Shown: in pieces, positions 55,822-64,000 of the stretch
Layout of the letters: the number at the start of each line of letters is the position of its first letter
How positions within the stretch are numbered: position 1 is the stretch's first letter
DNA from: Phytomonas francai
Lineage: Eukaryota > Euglenozoa > Kinetoplastea > Trypanosomatida > Trypanosomatidae
Length of the DNA: 64,000 nucleotides
Reading direction: 5' to 3'
Assembly (NCBI GenBank): GCA_001766655.1
Contig: MJCC01000002.1
Span: forward strand, 873,992-937,991
Made by a program: the position numbers and the translations under genes
Notes under the pieces: model-generated
Told to the model about the DNA's origin: nothing
Seen by the model: the letters and a program-made list of their open reading frames with translations, nothing else
Database searches by the model: none

Positions 55822-56748
55822 TTAAACGCTGCGCGGCCGCTTGGGTAAGTTCATGGGCGGTGTCGTGGTGTTTCTTTCCGCCACCGCACCCGTGGTGGCG
55901 CGCGAGGCCCGGCGAATGAATAGCGAACCGACGCTCGCAATCGCGCCCCAAAGCCCACCCCGATGGCTTTCATTCGCAGCAGAGGGACTGCTACGCAAGG
56001 GCTCCTTTGCAGCCCCCGGCATTGCCGAAGGACGCGGGGGAAGAGCACGCAACGCCAGCCCCTCCCTCCTCTGGTTTTCCACCCTTTCGGGGGGCAATGT
56101 GCTGTGGTTGGGTTGGGCCGCGTTCTCCAGCACAGGATCGCTTTTTCGGCGCCTTGCGGGAGGCCTTGTATCACCCTCCGTTTGAATTGGGAGCTGTTTA
56201 GCCTCGCTGCCGCCGCATCGGGCCTCAACATTGCCTCGAGGTTTGCGCGGTGTTCGTTGCTTTTTAGCCTTCGTCTGTGTTCGCTTTATCCTTGATCTCT
56301 TCATCTTCCAGGAGTCCGCACTGCGCTCCTCCTCCTCCTCCTCCGCAAAGGAGCTTGACTCGGAGGAGAGAGAAAAAGAAGAGAAAGGCTCCCCGGAATC
56401 ATCGCTGCTCGTGGTTTGGTTGAGATAGCCGCGGAGAAAAGCGCAGCAGGTGCGCAACTCTTTTAGAATGCGCGCACCCTCCGCCTGGTTGCGGGGGACT
56501 GATATCTGCCCAGATCCATCCGCGAGAAGAAATCCATCGAAGGAAATTAAAATAGATTTGTCGATCTGCGGTGCGCCGTTGGAGGGGTTTGCGGCCTCAT
56601 GCTTGGTGCTGCTCAACTCCGAGGAAGGGGAAATTGGCGGAAGAAAGGAAAGACGGGATGCTCGCATGGGTGGGGTGCCGTTGAGACCTTGCAACGCACT
56701 CTCGCCCTCATCTACTACGTAAATCAGACGCCGCTTGACAGAACTCAT
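55822..56748 (-). CDS. Hypothetical basic low-complexity protein
   Basis: 308 residues, not recognised. The only part that looks folded is about 68-112 (KSILISFDGFLLADGSGQIS followed by the helix ARILKELRTCCAFLRGYL). An acidic/serine cluster (SSDDSGEPF ... AEEEEEE, about 115-143) is followed by a strongly basic block (RSRIKRTQTKAKKQRTPRKPR, about 151-171, probable nuclear signal) and a Pro/Ala/Arg-rich disordered tail ending in LPKRPRSV. SP, TP and S-rich segments suggest phosphorylation. Several frames are open here because of GC content, but this one starts cleanly and is on the coding strand of the array. A nuclear or chromatin location is a guess from charge. Confidence 0.55.
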   Translation of the reverse strand: MSSVKRRLIYVVDEGESALQGLNGTPPMRASRLSFLPPISPSSELSSTKHEAANPSNGAPQIDKSILISFDGFLLADGSGQISVPRNQAEGARILKELRTCCAFLRGYLNQTTSSDDSGEPFSSFSLSSESSSFAEEEEEERSADSWKMKRSRIKRTQTKAKKQRTPRKPRGNVEARCGGSEAKQLPIQTEGDTRPPARRRKSDPVLENAAQPNHSTLPPERVENQRREGLALRALPPRPSAMPGAAKEPLRSSPSAANESHRGGLWGAIASVGSLFIRRASRATTGAVAERNTTTPPMNLPKRPRSV

Positions 56749-57196
56749 GGGTTGTGCATTCAGAAATATATATTATACGGGAAAACGGCTTCTTACTTGG
56801 GCTAGAAAGCGGACCTGAAGAAAACAGACATTTTTCCCTTCCATGAAAGCAAAATATCTTCTCATGAAATCTGTTAAAAGAGTAACAGTATCTGTAGAGA
56901 TTTTTTTCCAGAATTAATACATCAAAAAATCGACTTAATCAAAAAGGGTCACTTCCCCCCCACACACACATACAAAGATCCTTTTTTCTTAGCTTTTTAA
57001 AGTTAATTAGCTTATCAAAACCAGAGAAGAGACACGGGCTTGCTCAACGGTTACATAATAATAATAAATAGTGTAAAGATATGATTCAGAAACGAAACTC
57101 GCAAAGATAGGGATCCCTTTTTTGCTTCTGAATAAGATGTCTAAGACTCACATTGCAGTTTCATAGCTTTCCTAATCTCATCTGAAAACCCTATAC
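56749..57196 (-). other. Spacer, no gene recognised
   Basis: AT-rich spacer. It contains a CCCCCCCC/ACACAC patch near 56957-56971. The TPR gene's stop lies inside GGTAAGTAT on the - strand, which looks like a splice donor; see rejected items. Confidence 0.45.
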
Positions 57197-57964
57197 TTAC
57201 CCTCGAATGGCCCGCTGGCAGCGAAGAACACCCTGTGAAACGTTTGCAAGGCCCGGCGCCAACTGTTTCGCGGTGTTGTAGTCATTCAATGCGAGCTTCC
57301 ACTTCTCCATCCCCTCGTACGCAATGCCTCTGCGAATGAAGGCCTTCACATTCTCCGAATCAATCGCGATCGCGGCGGTGCAGTCCTCCGCCATCAGCGA
57401 GTAAAGATGTGTTTGCTGGTAGCAGGCCGCACGGTTTGCGTAGCAGACCGCCTTCTCCTTCGTCGCCGTCGGCTCCAGGTCGATCGCACGTGTGTAGAAC
57501 TGGGCCGCCAGCTCGTACTTTCCCTCGGCGAAGAGCGAGTTGCCGAGTCTTTTGGCCTCCTCCAGGGTCTTGCAGGAGGCCGGCTTCATTGTCTGATTTC
57601 GCTTCCTTAGCAAGTCGTTTATGGCCTGGAGCTTATCCATCACCTCTTGGTTGTTCGGATCTACCTTCAGCGCCTCCTGGAATGTCTTTTGGGACTCGTC
57701 TAGCTTGTTCATGCTCTGGAGGGCCAATCCCTTGCGAAAGTACCCCTTCAGCCAGTCCGGGCGCATCTTGATGCAGAGCTCCGAGTCCGCTAGTGCATTC
57801 TCAAACTCCCCCAGGGACTGCCAAGAGGCAGCGCGGTTTGAGTAAAGGCTCCCGGCAGCCTCTGGATTGGGGTCCGTGGCTAGGGCCTTGGTATACCAGT
57901 CAATAGCCTCCTTGTACTTTGCGGCTTTGAAAGCCGTGTTTCCCTTCGCTTTGAAATCCTCCAT
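57197..57964 (-). CDS. TPR protein, STI1/Hop-like co-chaperone
   Basis: 255 residues made of two TPR clusters. Cluster 1 (3-110): FKAKGNTAFKAAKYKEAIDW, YSNRAASWQSLGEFENALAD and GYFRKGLALQSM. Cluster 2 (about 128-250): RLGNSLFAEGKYELAAQFY, CYANRAACYQQTHLY and AFIRRGIAYEGM. The K/N/N/K(R)/R positions of a two-carboxylate clamp (GN.AFK, SNRAA, RKG) are present in both, so binding of the EEVD tails of Hsp70 or Hsp90 is likely. Length is half that of full Hop/STI1 and the DP domains are missing, so it is more like a short TPR adaptor. On the - strand AG 57976-57977 after a T-tract is a good acceptor, 12 bases upstream of the ATG. Confidence 0.85.
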   Translation of the reverse strand: MEDFKAKGNTAFKAAKYKEAIDWYTKALATDPNPEAAGSLYSNRAASWQSLGEFENALADSELCIKMRPDWLKGYFRKGLALQSMNKLDESQKTFQEALKVDPNNQEVMDKLQAINDLLRKRNQTMKPASCKTLEEAKRLGNSLFAEGKYELAAQFYTRAIDLEPTATKEKAVCYANRAACYQQTHLYSLMAEDCTAAIAIDSENVKAFIRRGIAYEGMEKWKLALNDYNTAKQLAPGLANVSQGVLRCQRAIRG

Positions 57965-58325
57965 TGTAAAAAACTCTGTTACAATAAAAAACTTACTTGG
58001 AATAGACCTTATGTAATAGTGTGTTTAATCTGAAAGGTTTCGGAGAATACGCAAACAAGGTAAGCAAAGCAAACGTCAAGTAAAGAAATCAAAGATATAG
58101 CCTTCTTACGACCGCATTAGCTCTTTTAATGTATTAGCGATATACAGTTGTAAGGAAGAAATCACGCTCGTAACGCGTAAAGAATGCAGTACAGGGTAAT
58201 GTAAATAACGAGAACTGCGATGCATAATAACCTCCTCTCGATCTCTCCCTTTTGCACCTTGGAAACAAGAAAGTTTAAGTATTTCTATGTTTTAGGAGTG
58301 GGAAAAAAAAGCTCTTAGACGGATG
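57965..58325 (-). other. Spacer, nothing recognised
   Basis: AT-rich 360-base spacer with the TPR gene acceptor at its left edge; no further structure seen. Confidence 0.5.
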
Positions 58326-59219
58326 TTACGAAAATATTTTGAGCTCGGCTTGCTCCTTCGTATGGGCAACTACAAAGCAATAGTGATCGTGGACCAAATT
58401 CCATTCATCCCAGTCGTCAACCATCTCCAGCCTGTTCAACCATACCACGGTATCCCTCGGAACGGTTAAATAAAGCTGCCGCATTGACATCGCCTTGACT
58501 GATTTAAAACCAATTTCTCGGCAGCGCTTTTCGTGATGCGCGGGGGTAGGGAAGTCCGCGATGCTCTTCAGGTAGATCCCATTGCTGGATAAATTCTCAA
58601 TCATCATCTGACCAAACCGATCACCGGGCTGCATTGCGTCGTACGTGATCAACTCTACAGGGGTTGCTTCGCCTAACACGTCGTGAAGGGTTTGCCGTAA
58701 AAGATCCGTTGTGATGGAGGCCTCAATGTAAACGAAAACCATCTCACCGAGTAGAATCGTCGGAATATCCGCTTTGACGCACTTTTTCAATAAATTTACA
58801 ACATCCTTAGGTGCCCTCAGATCACATTCGATAAGGTAGTATTCCGAATCTATATAACGACTAAGAAGCGGATTGTATTTGATAATTTTTCGCTTTTCAG
58901 CAACAAGATCCTCAAAGTCAAGCTCGACATAAGCCGATATCTTTACGTTGCTTTGGCTTTTTAAACGAAAGTAGAGGGTATCTACACCTGCACCATAGCT
59001 GATAATTTGAATCGGATCACCGTTTACGCTCTCTGAGAAGTTCTTGACGCATCTTTCAATGGCCGTGGTGCGAAGCCACGTTCCTCTGTTCATGAGAGGG
59101 CTATTGACAATAGTGGAGTCTCTCGCGAAAAAATGAACAAAAGGGTCGTCCAAATATTTCTTATCAACACAATGCACCTTCCGAGAGCAGGCATCATGCG
59201 CAGTCCGCTGTAGCGCCAT
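58326..59219 (-). CDS. LCMT1: Leucine carboxyl methyltransferase (PP2A methyltransferase, LCMT1/PPM1)
   Basis: 297 residues from the ATG at 59219 (frame open four codons further to a TTG). Class I SAM methyltransferase of the LCMT family, which methylates the C-terminal Leu of PP2A catalytic subunits to favour B-subunit binding. Diagnostic stretches: SPLMNRGTWLRTTAIE near 40-55 (family RGYY.R...I), ISYGAGVDTLYFRL at about 73-86 (SAM loop), YVELDFEDLVAEKRKII, LIECDLR, and PTILLGEMVFVYIE (family PTL.laE.VLvYm). The C-terminal ITYDAMQPGDRFGQMM and HEKRCREIGFKSVKAMSM also fit. About 30 residues shorter than human LCMT1 (334). TOR signalling and PP2A are linked elsewhere, but proximity here is not evidence of that. 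Confidence 0.92.
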   Translation of the reverse strand: MALQRTAHDACSRKVHCVDKKYLDDPFVHFFARDSTIVNSPLMNRGTWLRTTAIERCVKNFSESVNGDPIQIISYGAGVDTLYFRLKSQSNVKISAYVELDFEDLVAEKRKIIKYNPLLSRYIDSEYYLIECDLRAPKDVVNLLKKCVKADIPTILLGEMVFVYIEASITTDLLRQTLHDVLGEATPVELITYDAMQPGDRFGQMMIENLSSNGIYLKSIADFPTPAHHEKRCREIGFKSVKAMSMRQLYLTVPRDTVVWLNRLEMVDDWDEWNLVHDHYCFVVAHTKEQAELKIFS

Positions 59220-59666
59220 TAATGAAAGCAAAATATAAAGGAACCCTTACTATTCAAGATTTGATTATTCTAATGGTATAGCTGAGCTATTACCCAAAAA
59301 TATATCAACTATAAAAGGGGCTTTTTTTTTTATCGAAGCTGCGTGAATGCAAGAATAAAGAAATACGTAAACCAAAGCATTAATGAGAACAAAAGTTGAG
59401 GTACACCATACTTCTTTTAAACATGAATAATGATGTGCATACATACCCTTTATTATGCTTTCCTTTAGACTGAGGAACAGACGAGAGATCCAAGCTTATT
59501 GAAAACTTCGGTCGCTTACTCCCCCCCCCAAAAAAAAAAAACCCTAAATGCTGTCTCCACACACACACACACACACACACACGCACCTCCCCTCTCCCCA
59601 ACAAAAGGGAGGGGGGAGAGGTAAAAGAAAAAGCTGTAGCGTCCAACATCGATGAATAGCATTACT
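59220..59666 (-). other. Spacer with CA microsatellite
   Basis: Contains a C9-A12 homopolymer block (59521-59541) and a (CA)n run (59559-59582). An 89-codon - frame across it is repeat-driven and not called. Confidence 0.5.
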
Positions 59667-62600
59667 TTAAAAACCAATTACAGCCCTAATTAATGATAAA
59701 TATGTTTGTAAACACACTTCAAATTCACGTTGCGCAGCTATGCTATCAGCATTAGCTATGCTGCTTTCGAGTGAAGTGTAGATCGATTCGAAAAAGGGCC
59801 TTAATAATGGATACGGCCTTGAGATAACGTCAAATATGCCAGAGATAGATGTCAACGAGCTTCGCTTAGCAAAACACAGGGTTGCCGTGGAGAGTGTCTG
59901 AGAACTCGTCGTGGGAGACTTACACGAAATCAGCGAATTCACTATCGCACTCAGATAATCCACGAGGACCTTTTTGTTGGTTGCGTGGGAGAATTCTAAA
60001 TAATCGGAAACTTTGGTAGCGACGGCGATCCCCACCCTTTGCACGCTTCTTCTCTCGGACGACAAGGCATAGAGGGTGGCGGAATGTAGCGAATCCGATT
60101 TGGGGGAGTTGACAAAGGTCGAAATAAAAGAATCGGTGCACATATCCAACGCCGTGAAGGAAGCCTCCTCCAACTCTGGATAGCAAAGCGTTTGGGCATC
60201 CATGTTATCCAGTAGAAATACTAGAGTAGCGACCGTGGTATCCGCCAAAGATCGTACGTCATCCTCTGGAAGAAAGCAATCCAACACCTTCCACTGCGCC
60301 ACTGAAACGATGAGATTTGCAATAGCAGTGAGCAAACCAATCCGATCTTTTTCATTCCCCGGTGCGCTCCACGTCATCACCGTTTGCATGGATTCACAAC
60401 ACCTTCTCATAACCGATTCCGCGAAATCCAATAGCAGTCGAATTTGTTCATTTTCCAAAAGCGGCGTGCACACCGTGAAAAGAACCCGAGCACACTGGAC
60501 GCACTCAACAATGAGCTCATGTTCGTGAAACCGTGAGAAGCTCAGTTGGAGTAAATTCTGCATGGCGGCAAAGAAAAAAATAAACGAGTTTTTGATAATG
60601 TTCTGCCGGTTTATCGATTTATAAAACCCATCTAGCGTGTGGATGCAATCCGATATTCTCTCCAAAGGACTCTCCTTCGTGACTGCAAAAAGTGAGCTCA
60701 GGTCCTTTCCGACGTCCTGTTGGCCATCTTCTGAGGAGCAGGTGAGCAAAAAGGAAAGAATTCTCCCGCGCGTGGAACCTAAAAGTGGATAGGTAAACGG
60801 TTGATGGACGTATTTCGATAAATCCATAAATTCCGGCAAAGATGCAACGTAAATCAGAACCGAAGATTTTTTATCGGCAATGCTGTCGAGAATACCGTCT
60901 ACCGAGCGCATCACCTCCAAATCAAGTGGAAATCCTCGAATGCATTGAACGGAAAACTTGAGCGCACAATCTATGATCCGCGCGCCGCCGTCAAACGCCT
61001 CCGCGTAAAGTAAAGCGGAATCCTCGCGATCGACGTAGGTGCGAAGATACCGATGGAAGACCTCAGCGTAGGCAGAAACCACGGCCGCGCTGCTGATCTG
61101 GATTGTCGAAAAAAATTCGCGAAACGATAGAAAGGACTCCATCAGCTGCAGAAGGGAGGGGTCATTTTTCTCGGCGAGGTTGGCGAAGCACCGGGGGATG
61201 CAGGGCTGCTCGCCCTCGGCGCCATCGGCGACAAAAAAAGCGATCACCTTCAACGCGATCCATATCCCCTCGCTGATCCTCTCGACAAGGCCAGAATCCA
61301 ACGCCACGGTGCCGCCCTGTGAGGAAAAGGAGGAAATCGATTTCGCGAGGCCTTGGAGGGCGGCGATGAGCGTCGCGCAGCATTCCGACGGGGCGCCCCT
61401 GGCGATGCGCGCGATGCGGTCGAGGTGGGAGCTCGTCAAGGACTCCGTGATGCTGTTCTCGTCCGCGTCGACGACGCACACGCGCGTTCGGCTCGAGAGA
61501 AACGTCGAAAAGATGGAGTGGCAGCAGGTCTGTAGAAGCGGAAGCGATACGCCATCCGTTTTGACGGAAATGTCGCGCTCGACGAAGGTAACCAAACCCA
61601 CCCACGCACTCATCGCCTCGTCCAAGGCCGACATCACGTCCTCGTCGAGGTTGCTCGCATCCCAGGAGACAAAAAAACTCGTCATGTCGGCGAGTTTAAC
61701 GAGCTCCTTCTGCAGAAAAGGCTGGAGAAACATCTCTGTGTGGTTGGAAACGAGACGGTAAAGCCCATTCGCCAGCGGCGAGAGGAGATGGAACTCGCGC
61801 AAGTCATTCGTCGCGATAATTTTCTCAAGCATGCCAATGCATAGCTGAAAACATGGCCCCACAAACCGCACCGACTCACCAGACTCCCAGTCCGGATTCT
61901 TAAAGGAACAAAGCCGTTGGGAAATCTCGACAAGGTCCCGCCACCGAACCGGGGTGCCGCGTAAGGAGCCTTGCTCAAACCAAACTCGAAGTAAATCAAA
62001 CAAGGTCGCTTGAGCTGCCTGCAAATTCCCACACGGTAAGCTTGCGTGAAGGAGCAATTCATTCCAGATTGGATGCGTCACTTCGAAGAGCTCACAAGAC
62101 TCATCCGAGGAAGACTCCTCGAAAAACGCGTGCAGTGGCCAGGAAAAACAACTAATTAAACAGCGCAACCCAGCCTCTGCCGACAAATCGCTCTCGCAGG
62201 GCGAGCTCAACATCCCTAACAGGACCGTTTTAGCTAAAAGGGGAAGAAACCCCTCGGTACTAAATAAAGCGCGCAAACACCGATGCGAGTCGGGAGGGAG
62301 GCCTCGGCAGCGCGAAGCCGGGTCAAAAAGGCCGAACTCCTCGACCGTGCGTTGGACGGCCACACGACAAAGGTAGGCAAAATCCGGAGAGGCATGGGCG
62401 GCGGACGCGAGGGCGCATAGCCCCTGGACAACATTCCGCAGCTCCCCGTCGTCCGCCGCATTCTCCGGCGTAACGCAGCCAAGCTTCAGAAGAATCGCAA
62501 AACTGGCGGCGAACTCCGAAACCACCGACCTCCACGCAGGATACAGGATCTGCTTGACGAGCAAAGAACCCGCGTAATCCATCAGGAATTGATACACCCC

Positions 62601-62828
62601 CTCCTTTTGGACAAAGCGGAGCTCGGGATTGCAGATCAGCTGATAGCTGAGCAGCTTAAACCCTATAAAGTGAATGTAAGCGGCGTCGAGCAAGCTCGGA
62701 TCGGTGCGAAGGATGCTAAAAATCCTGTCAGGATCGGCCGCTCCCCGGAGAGCGCGCATCCCCTCGTCGAGGCCGGCGTGATTGCCAGCCTTAATGCACC
62801 TCACGACCTGTTCAATTCCCTCTTCCAT
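59667..62828 (-). CDS. Exportin-4-like nuclear transport receptor
   Basis: 1,053 residues of continuous helical (HEAT-like) sequence. The N-terminus matches importin-beta-like organisation: FIGFKLLSYQLIC, LRFVQKEGVYQFLMDY, a SLLVKQILYPAWRSVVSEFAASFA stretch, and AEAGLRCLISCFSWPL at about 215-235, which resembles the CL..l..WnF segment typical of exportin-4 and exportin-7. Later parts (LVSNHTEMFLQPFLQ, LVTFVERDI, FHRYLRTYVD) continue the solenoid. Human XPO4 is 1,151 residues. XPO4 exports eIF5A and SMAD3 and imports some SOX factors. Assignment to XPO4 rather than XPO7 or RanBP17 is tentative. The frame is intact, with stop at 59667. Confidence 0.65.
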   Translation of the reverse strand: MEEGIEQVVRCIKAGNHAGLDEGMRALRGAADPDRIFSILRTDPSLLDAAYIHFIGFKLLSYQLICNPELRFVQKEGVYQFLMDYAGSLLVKQILYPAWRSVVSEFAASFAILLKLGCVTPENAADDGELRNVVQGLCALASAAHASPDFAYLCRVAVQRTVEEFGLFDPASRCRGLPPDSHRCLRALFSTEGFLPLLAKTVLLGMLSSPCESDLSAEAGLRCLISCFSWPLHAFFEESSSDESCELFEVTHPIWNELLLHASLPCGNLQAAQATLFDLLRVWFEQGSLRGTPVRWRDLVEISQRLCSFKNPDWESGESVRFVGPCFQLCIGMLEKIIATNDLREFHLLSPLANGLYRLVSNHTEMFLQPFLQKELVKLADMTSFFVSWDASNLDEDVMSALDEAMSAWVGLVTFVERDISVKTDGVSLPLLQTCCHSIFSTFLSSRTRVCVVDADENSITESLTSSHLDRIARIARGAPSECCATLIAALQGLAKSISSFSSQGGTVALDSGLVERISEGIWIALKVIAFFVADGAEGEQPCIPRCFANLAEKNDPSLLQLMESFLSFREFFSTIQISSAAVVSAYAEVFHRYLRTYVDREDSALLYAEAFDGGARIIDCALKFSVQCIRGFPLDLEVMRSVDGILDSIADKKSSVLIYVASLPEFMDLSKYVHQPFTYPLLGSTRGRILSFLLTCSSEDGQQDVGKDLSSLFAVTKESPLERISDCIHTLDGFYKSINRQNIIKNSFIFFFAAMQNLLQLSFSRFHEHELIVECVQCARVLFTVCTPLLENEQIRLLLDFAESVMRRCCESMQTVMTWSAPGNEKDRIGLLTAIANLIVSVAQWKVLDCFLPEDDVRSLADTTVATLVFLLDNMDAQTLCYPELEEASFTALDMCTDSFISTFVNSPKSDSLHSATLYALSSERRSVQRVGIAVATKVSDYLEFSHATNKKVLVDYLSAIVNSLISCKSPTTSSQTLSTATLCFAKRSSLTSISGIFDVISRPYPLLRPFFESIYTSLESSIANADSIAAQREFEVCLQTYLSLIRAVIGF

Positions 62829-63181
62829 TGCTCGTGAAGTATCTATTCACATGAATTAATCCCCCTATCTTGAGGTCAAAAATGCACTAGCTACCCGAGG
62901 TCCTTTTTTTGATCAATATCGCCCTTTTATGTGTGTTCAATACGAAAATTTTAAAAAAAAAAGGAACGAATAGGCGTACGTTTACGTTGCATCGCTTCTT
63001 GGCAATGAAGTCTCTTTAACAAAAAATGAGAACACGAAACACAAAGAACCACTGGGGCTCCGGTAACTGCGTTTTATCGTCATTTTCTATACTGCCAATA
63101 TATATTTAAGAAGGAAATATTTTTTTTTTTAAAGGGGGGGGGGGGGGGAAGGTCGAAAAAAATGATGAGGGGAAGGCAAAC
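62829..63181 (-). other. Spacer with T/G homopolymer
   Basis: AT-rich spacer with T runs followed by 14 G (about 63121-63149 on +). This lies just after the stop of the REV1-like gene, so it is in its likely 3' UTR. Nothing else seen. Confidence 0.5.
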
Positions 63182-64000
63182 TCACTGAATTGCGATCGGC
63201 TGCTTCGCTAAGGAAAAGGCAAAGTCGTAGAGCTCCTGGAAGGCCTTTCGTGGAAGCTCGACATCGTCGGCCTCACTCAGTTTCCACAGCGCGCATCTCA
63301 AGAAAGCCGTGACCTGCCTCCAGTTTTGGTTCGCACAGGCCTCCGCGCAGCCTTTCTTCCACAACTCCACAAACCCCTCTCCCCAGTCCATCCTAGAAAG
63401 CTGAAAGAGCGAAGCGGGCTGGAAATCGGCAAGACCAAATGCAAACAAAGCTACCGTGTGATCCATGGGAGGGCATCCCGCGGGCTTCGCCTGGACGTCA
63501 CGAGGCTCCTCCCTTTTCCGCTTTTTAGTGTGCCAGAAGGCCTCCGAAAGGGTGCGCTGCTGGTCCTTCGCGGTTTGCGTAAGCCTCGCGGCCTCGACCG
63601 GGATGAGCGAGGTCGCCTCGACGGCGATCCCGCGTATATCCGGAATCACGATATCGCGCAGGCCGGGCAAGGCGATCGTCCACGCGGGGTCGGACTCGCG
63701 ATCGTCGGAGAGGCCCAACGCGCGCGCCCGCGCGCGATCGTCGATCCCGCGGGAAAGGACGAGCAGCGGCTCGACGGCGCGGCGGAGCTCGGCGAGCATC
63801 GCGGCGGCCTCGCCGCCGTCGAGGGGGCGGGGGAGGGGGACGGCGACGTGGACGGCGACGCAGCGCCCGCGGCCCGCGAATTTCTTCGGCGCGAGCGGGG
63901 CGAGGGGGTGGCGCTCGCACAGGCCGACCCGCAGCGCGCGCGCGGCGAGGCCGCCCCGCCGGAGCTTCCCGCAGACCCCCGCGAGGAGCTCGCGCGCGAT
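63182..64000 (-). CDS. REV1-like Y-family DNA polymerase, C-terminal part
   Basis: 272 codons from the window edge (frame open from base 64000). Residues 1-85 are little-finger-like: IARELLAGVCGKLRRGGLAA followed by RALRVGLCERHP and KKFAGRGRC, comparable with the family's R.lTlK.. and the REV1 KY.G.G.CD element. Residues 121-124 are DIRG in a PDIRGIAVEATSLIP segment, matching REV1's DMRGVGI...LVP; other Y-family enzymes lack this. The last 85 residues (DHTVALFAF ... WRQVTAFLRCALWKLSE ... FQELYDFAF) fit the helical REV1 C-terminal domain that binds REV7 and other translesion polymerases. Catalytic palm, fingers and any BRCT are outside. Very GC-rich beyond 63,600. REV1 is the best fit; another Y-family protein is less likely. 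Confidence 0.7.
   Translation of the reverse strand: MARELLAGVCGKLRRGGLAARALRVGLCERHPLAPLAPKKFAGRGRCVAVHVAVPLPRPLDGGEAAAMLAELRRAVEPLLVLSRGIDDRARARALGLSDDRESDPAWTIALPGLRDIVIPDIRGIAVEATSLIPVEAARLTQTAKDQQRTLSEAFWHTKKRKREEPRDVQAKPAGCPPMDHTVALFAFGLADFQPASLFQLSRMDWGEGFVELWKKGCAEACANQNWRQVTAFLRCALWKLSEADDVELPRKAFQELYDFAFSLAKQPIAIQ

Noticed and set aside
57170..57200. Splice-donor-like GGTAAGTAT overlapping the stop of the TPR gene, with TTTTCAG 19 bases on
   Set aside because: Removing it would give the same last residue and an immediate stop; a 19-base intron is implausible and the TPR protein already ends naturally.

Overview
The window is eukaryotic nuclear DNA, most likely from a flagellated protist of the Euglenozoa type (kinetoplastid-like or a close relative). 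This is inferred from layout, not from a species match. About 28 protein genes are visible. All are readable as single uninterrupted frames, including a dynein heavy chain of more than 3,800 codons and a TOR kinase of 2,449 codons. Every convincing gene from 1 to about 49,980 is on the + strand and every one from about 50,220 to 64,000 is on the - strand. Many starts are preceded by a pyrimidine tract and an AG, as expected for polycistronic transcription resolved by spliced-leader trans-splicing. No tRNA, rRNA, CRISPR array or intact mobile element was recognised. The IFT dynein and an SSNA1/DIP13 protein imply a cilium or flagellum.

Plus-strand array (1-49,979), in order: IFT dynein-2 heavy chain (5'-truncated by the window edge); CCHC zinc-knuckle protein; FAM20-like secretory-pathway kinase; an orphan helical protein; a POLD3-like polymerase-delta subunit cut by an assembly gap; a LYR-motif protein; a LAMTOR4-like Ragulator subunit; an FHA-BRCT protein; a helical protein with possible WAPL likeness; a DCN1-like neddylation factor; GAR1; alpha-COP (internal gap); a small membrane protein; proteasome beta-7 (PSMB4); TOR kinase; SSNA1/DIP13; CNOT9; a three-RRM protein; a TMEM170-like membrane protein; a SNAPc4-like Myb protein; and an acireductone-dioxygenase-like protein that has lost two metal ligands.

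Minus-strand array (50,222-64,000), listed left to right: TFIIS-like protein with a degenerate zinc ribbon; a two-TM orphan; an N-terminally lipidated small protein (MGCSTSK); a PUF RNA-binding protein; a basic low-complexity orphan; a TPR co-chaperone-like protein; leucine carboxyl methyltransferase; an exportin-4-like receptor; and the C-terminal part of a REV1-like Y-family polymerase. The two arrays converge in about 240 bp at 49,980-50,221.

As in trypanosomatid arrays, neighbours are functionally unrelated. Some genes nevertheless belong to shared pathways: TOR and LAMTOR4 (nutrient signalling); POLD3-like, REV1-like and FHA-BRCT (DNA replication and repair); CNOT9, PUF and the RRM protein (mRNA control); dynein-2 and SSNA1 (cilium). 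A striking compositional feature is that G+C rises steeply inside some genes (dynein 3' half, POLD3-like, GAR1, alpha-COP, PUF 3' end, REV1-like), while spacers are AT-rich with homopolymers and microsatellites. Both assembly gaps lie in these GC-rich islands. The best leads are the altered TOR (FATC without its redox cysteines, changed FRB pocket), the LAMTOR4-like protein, and the ARD-like probable pseudoenzyme.
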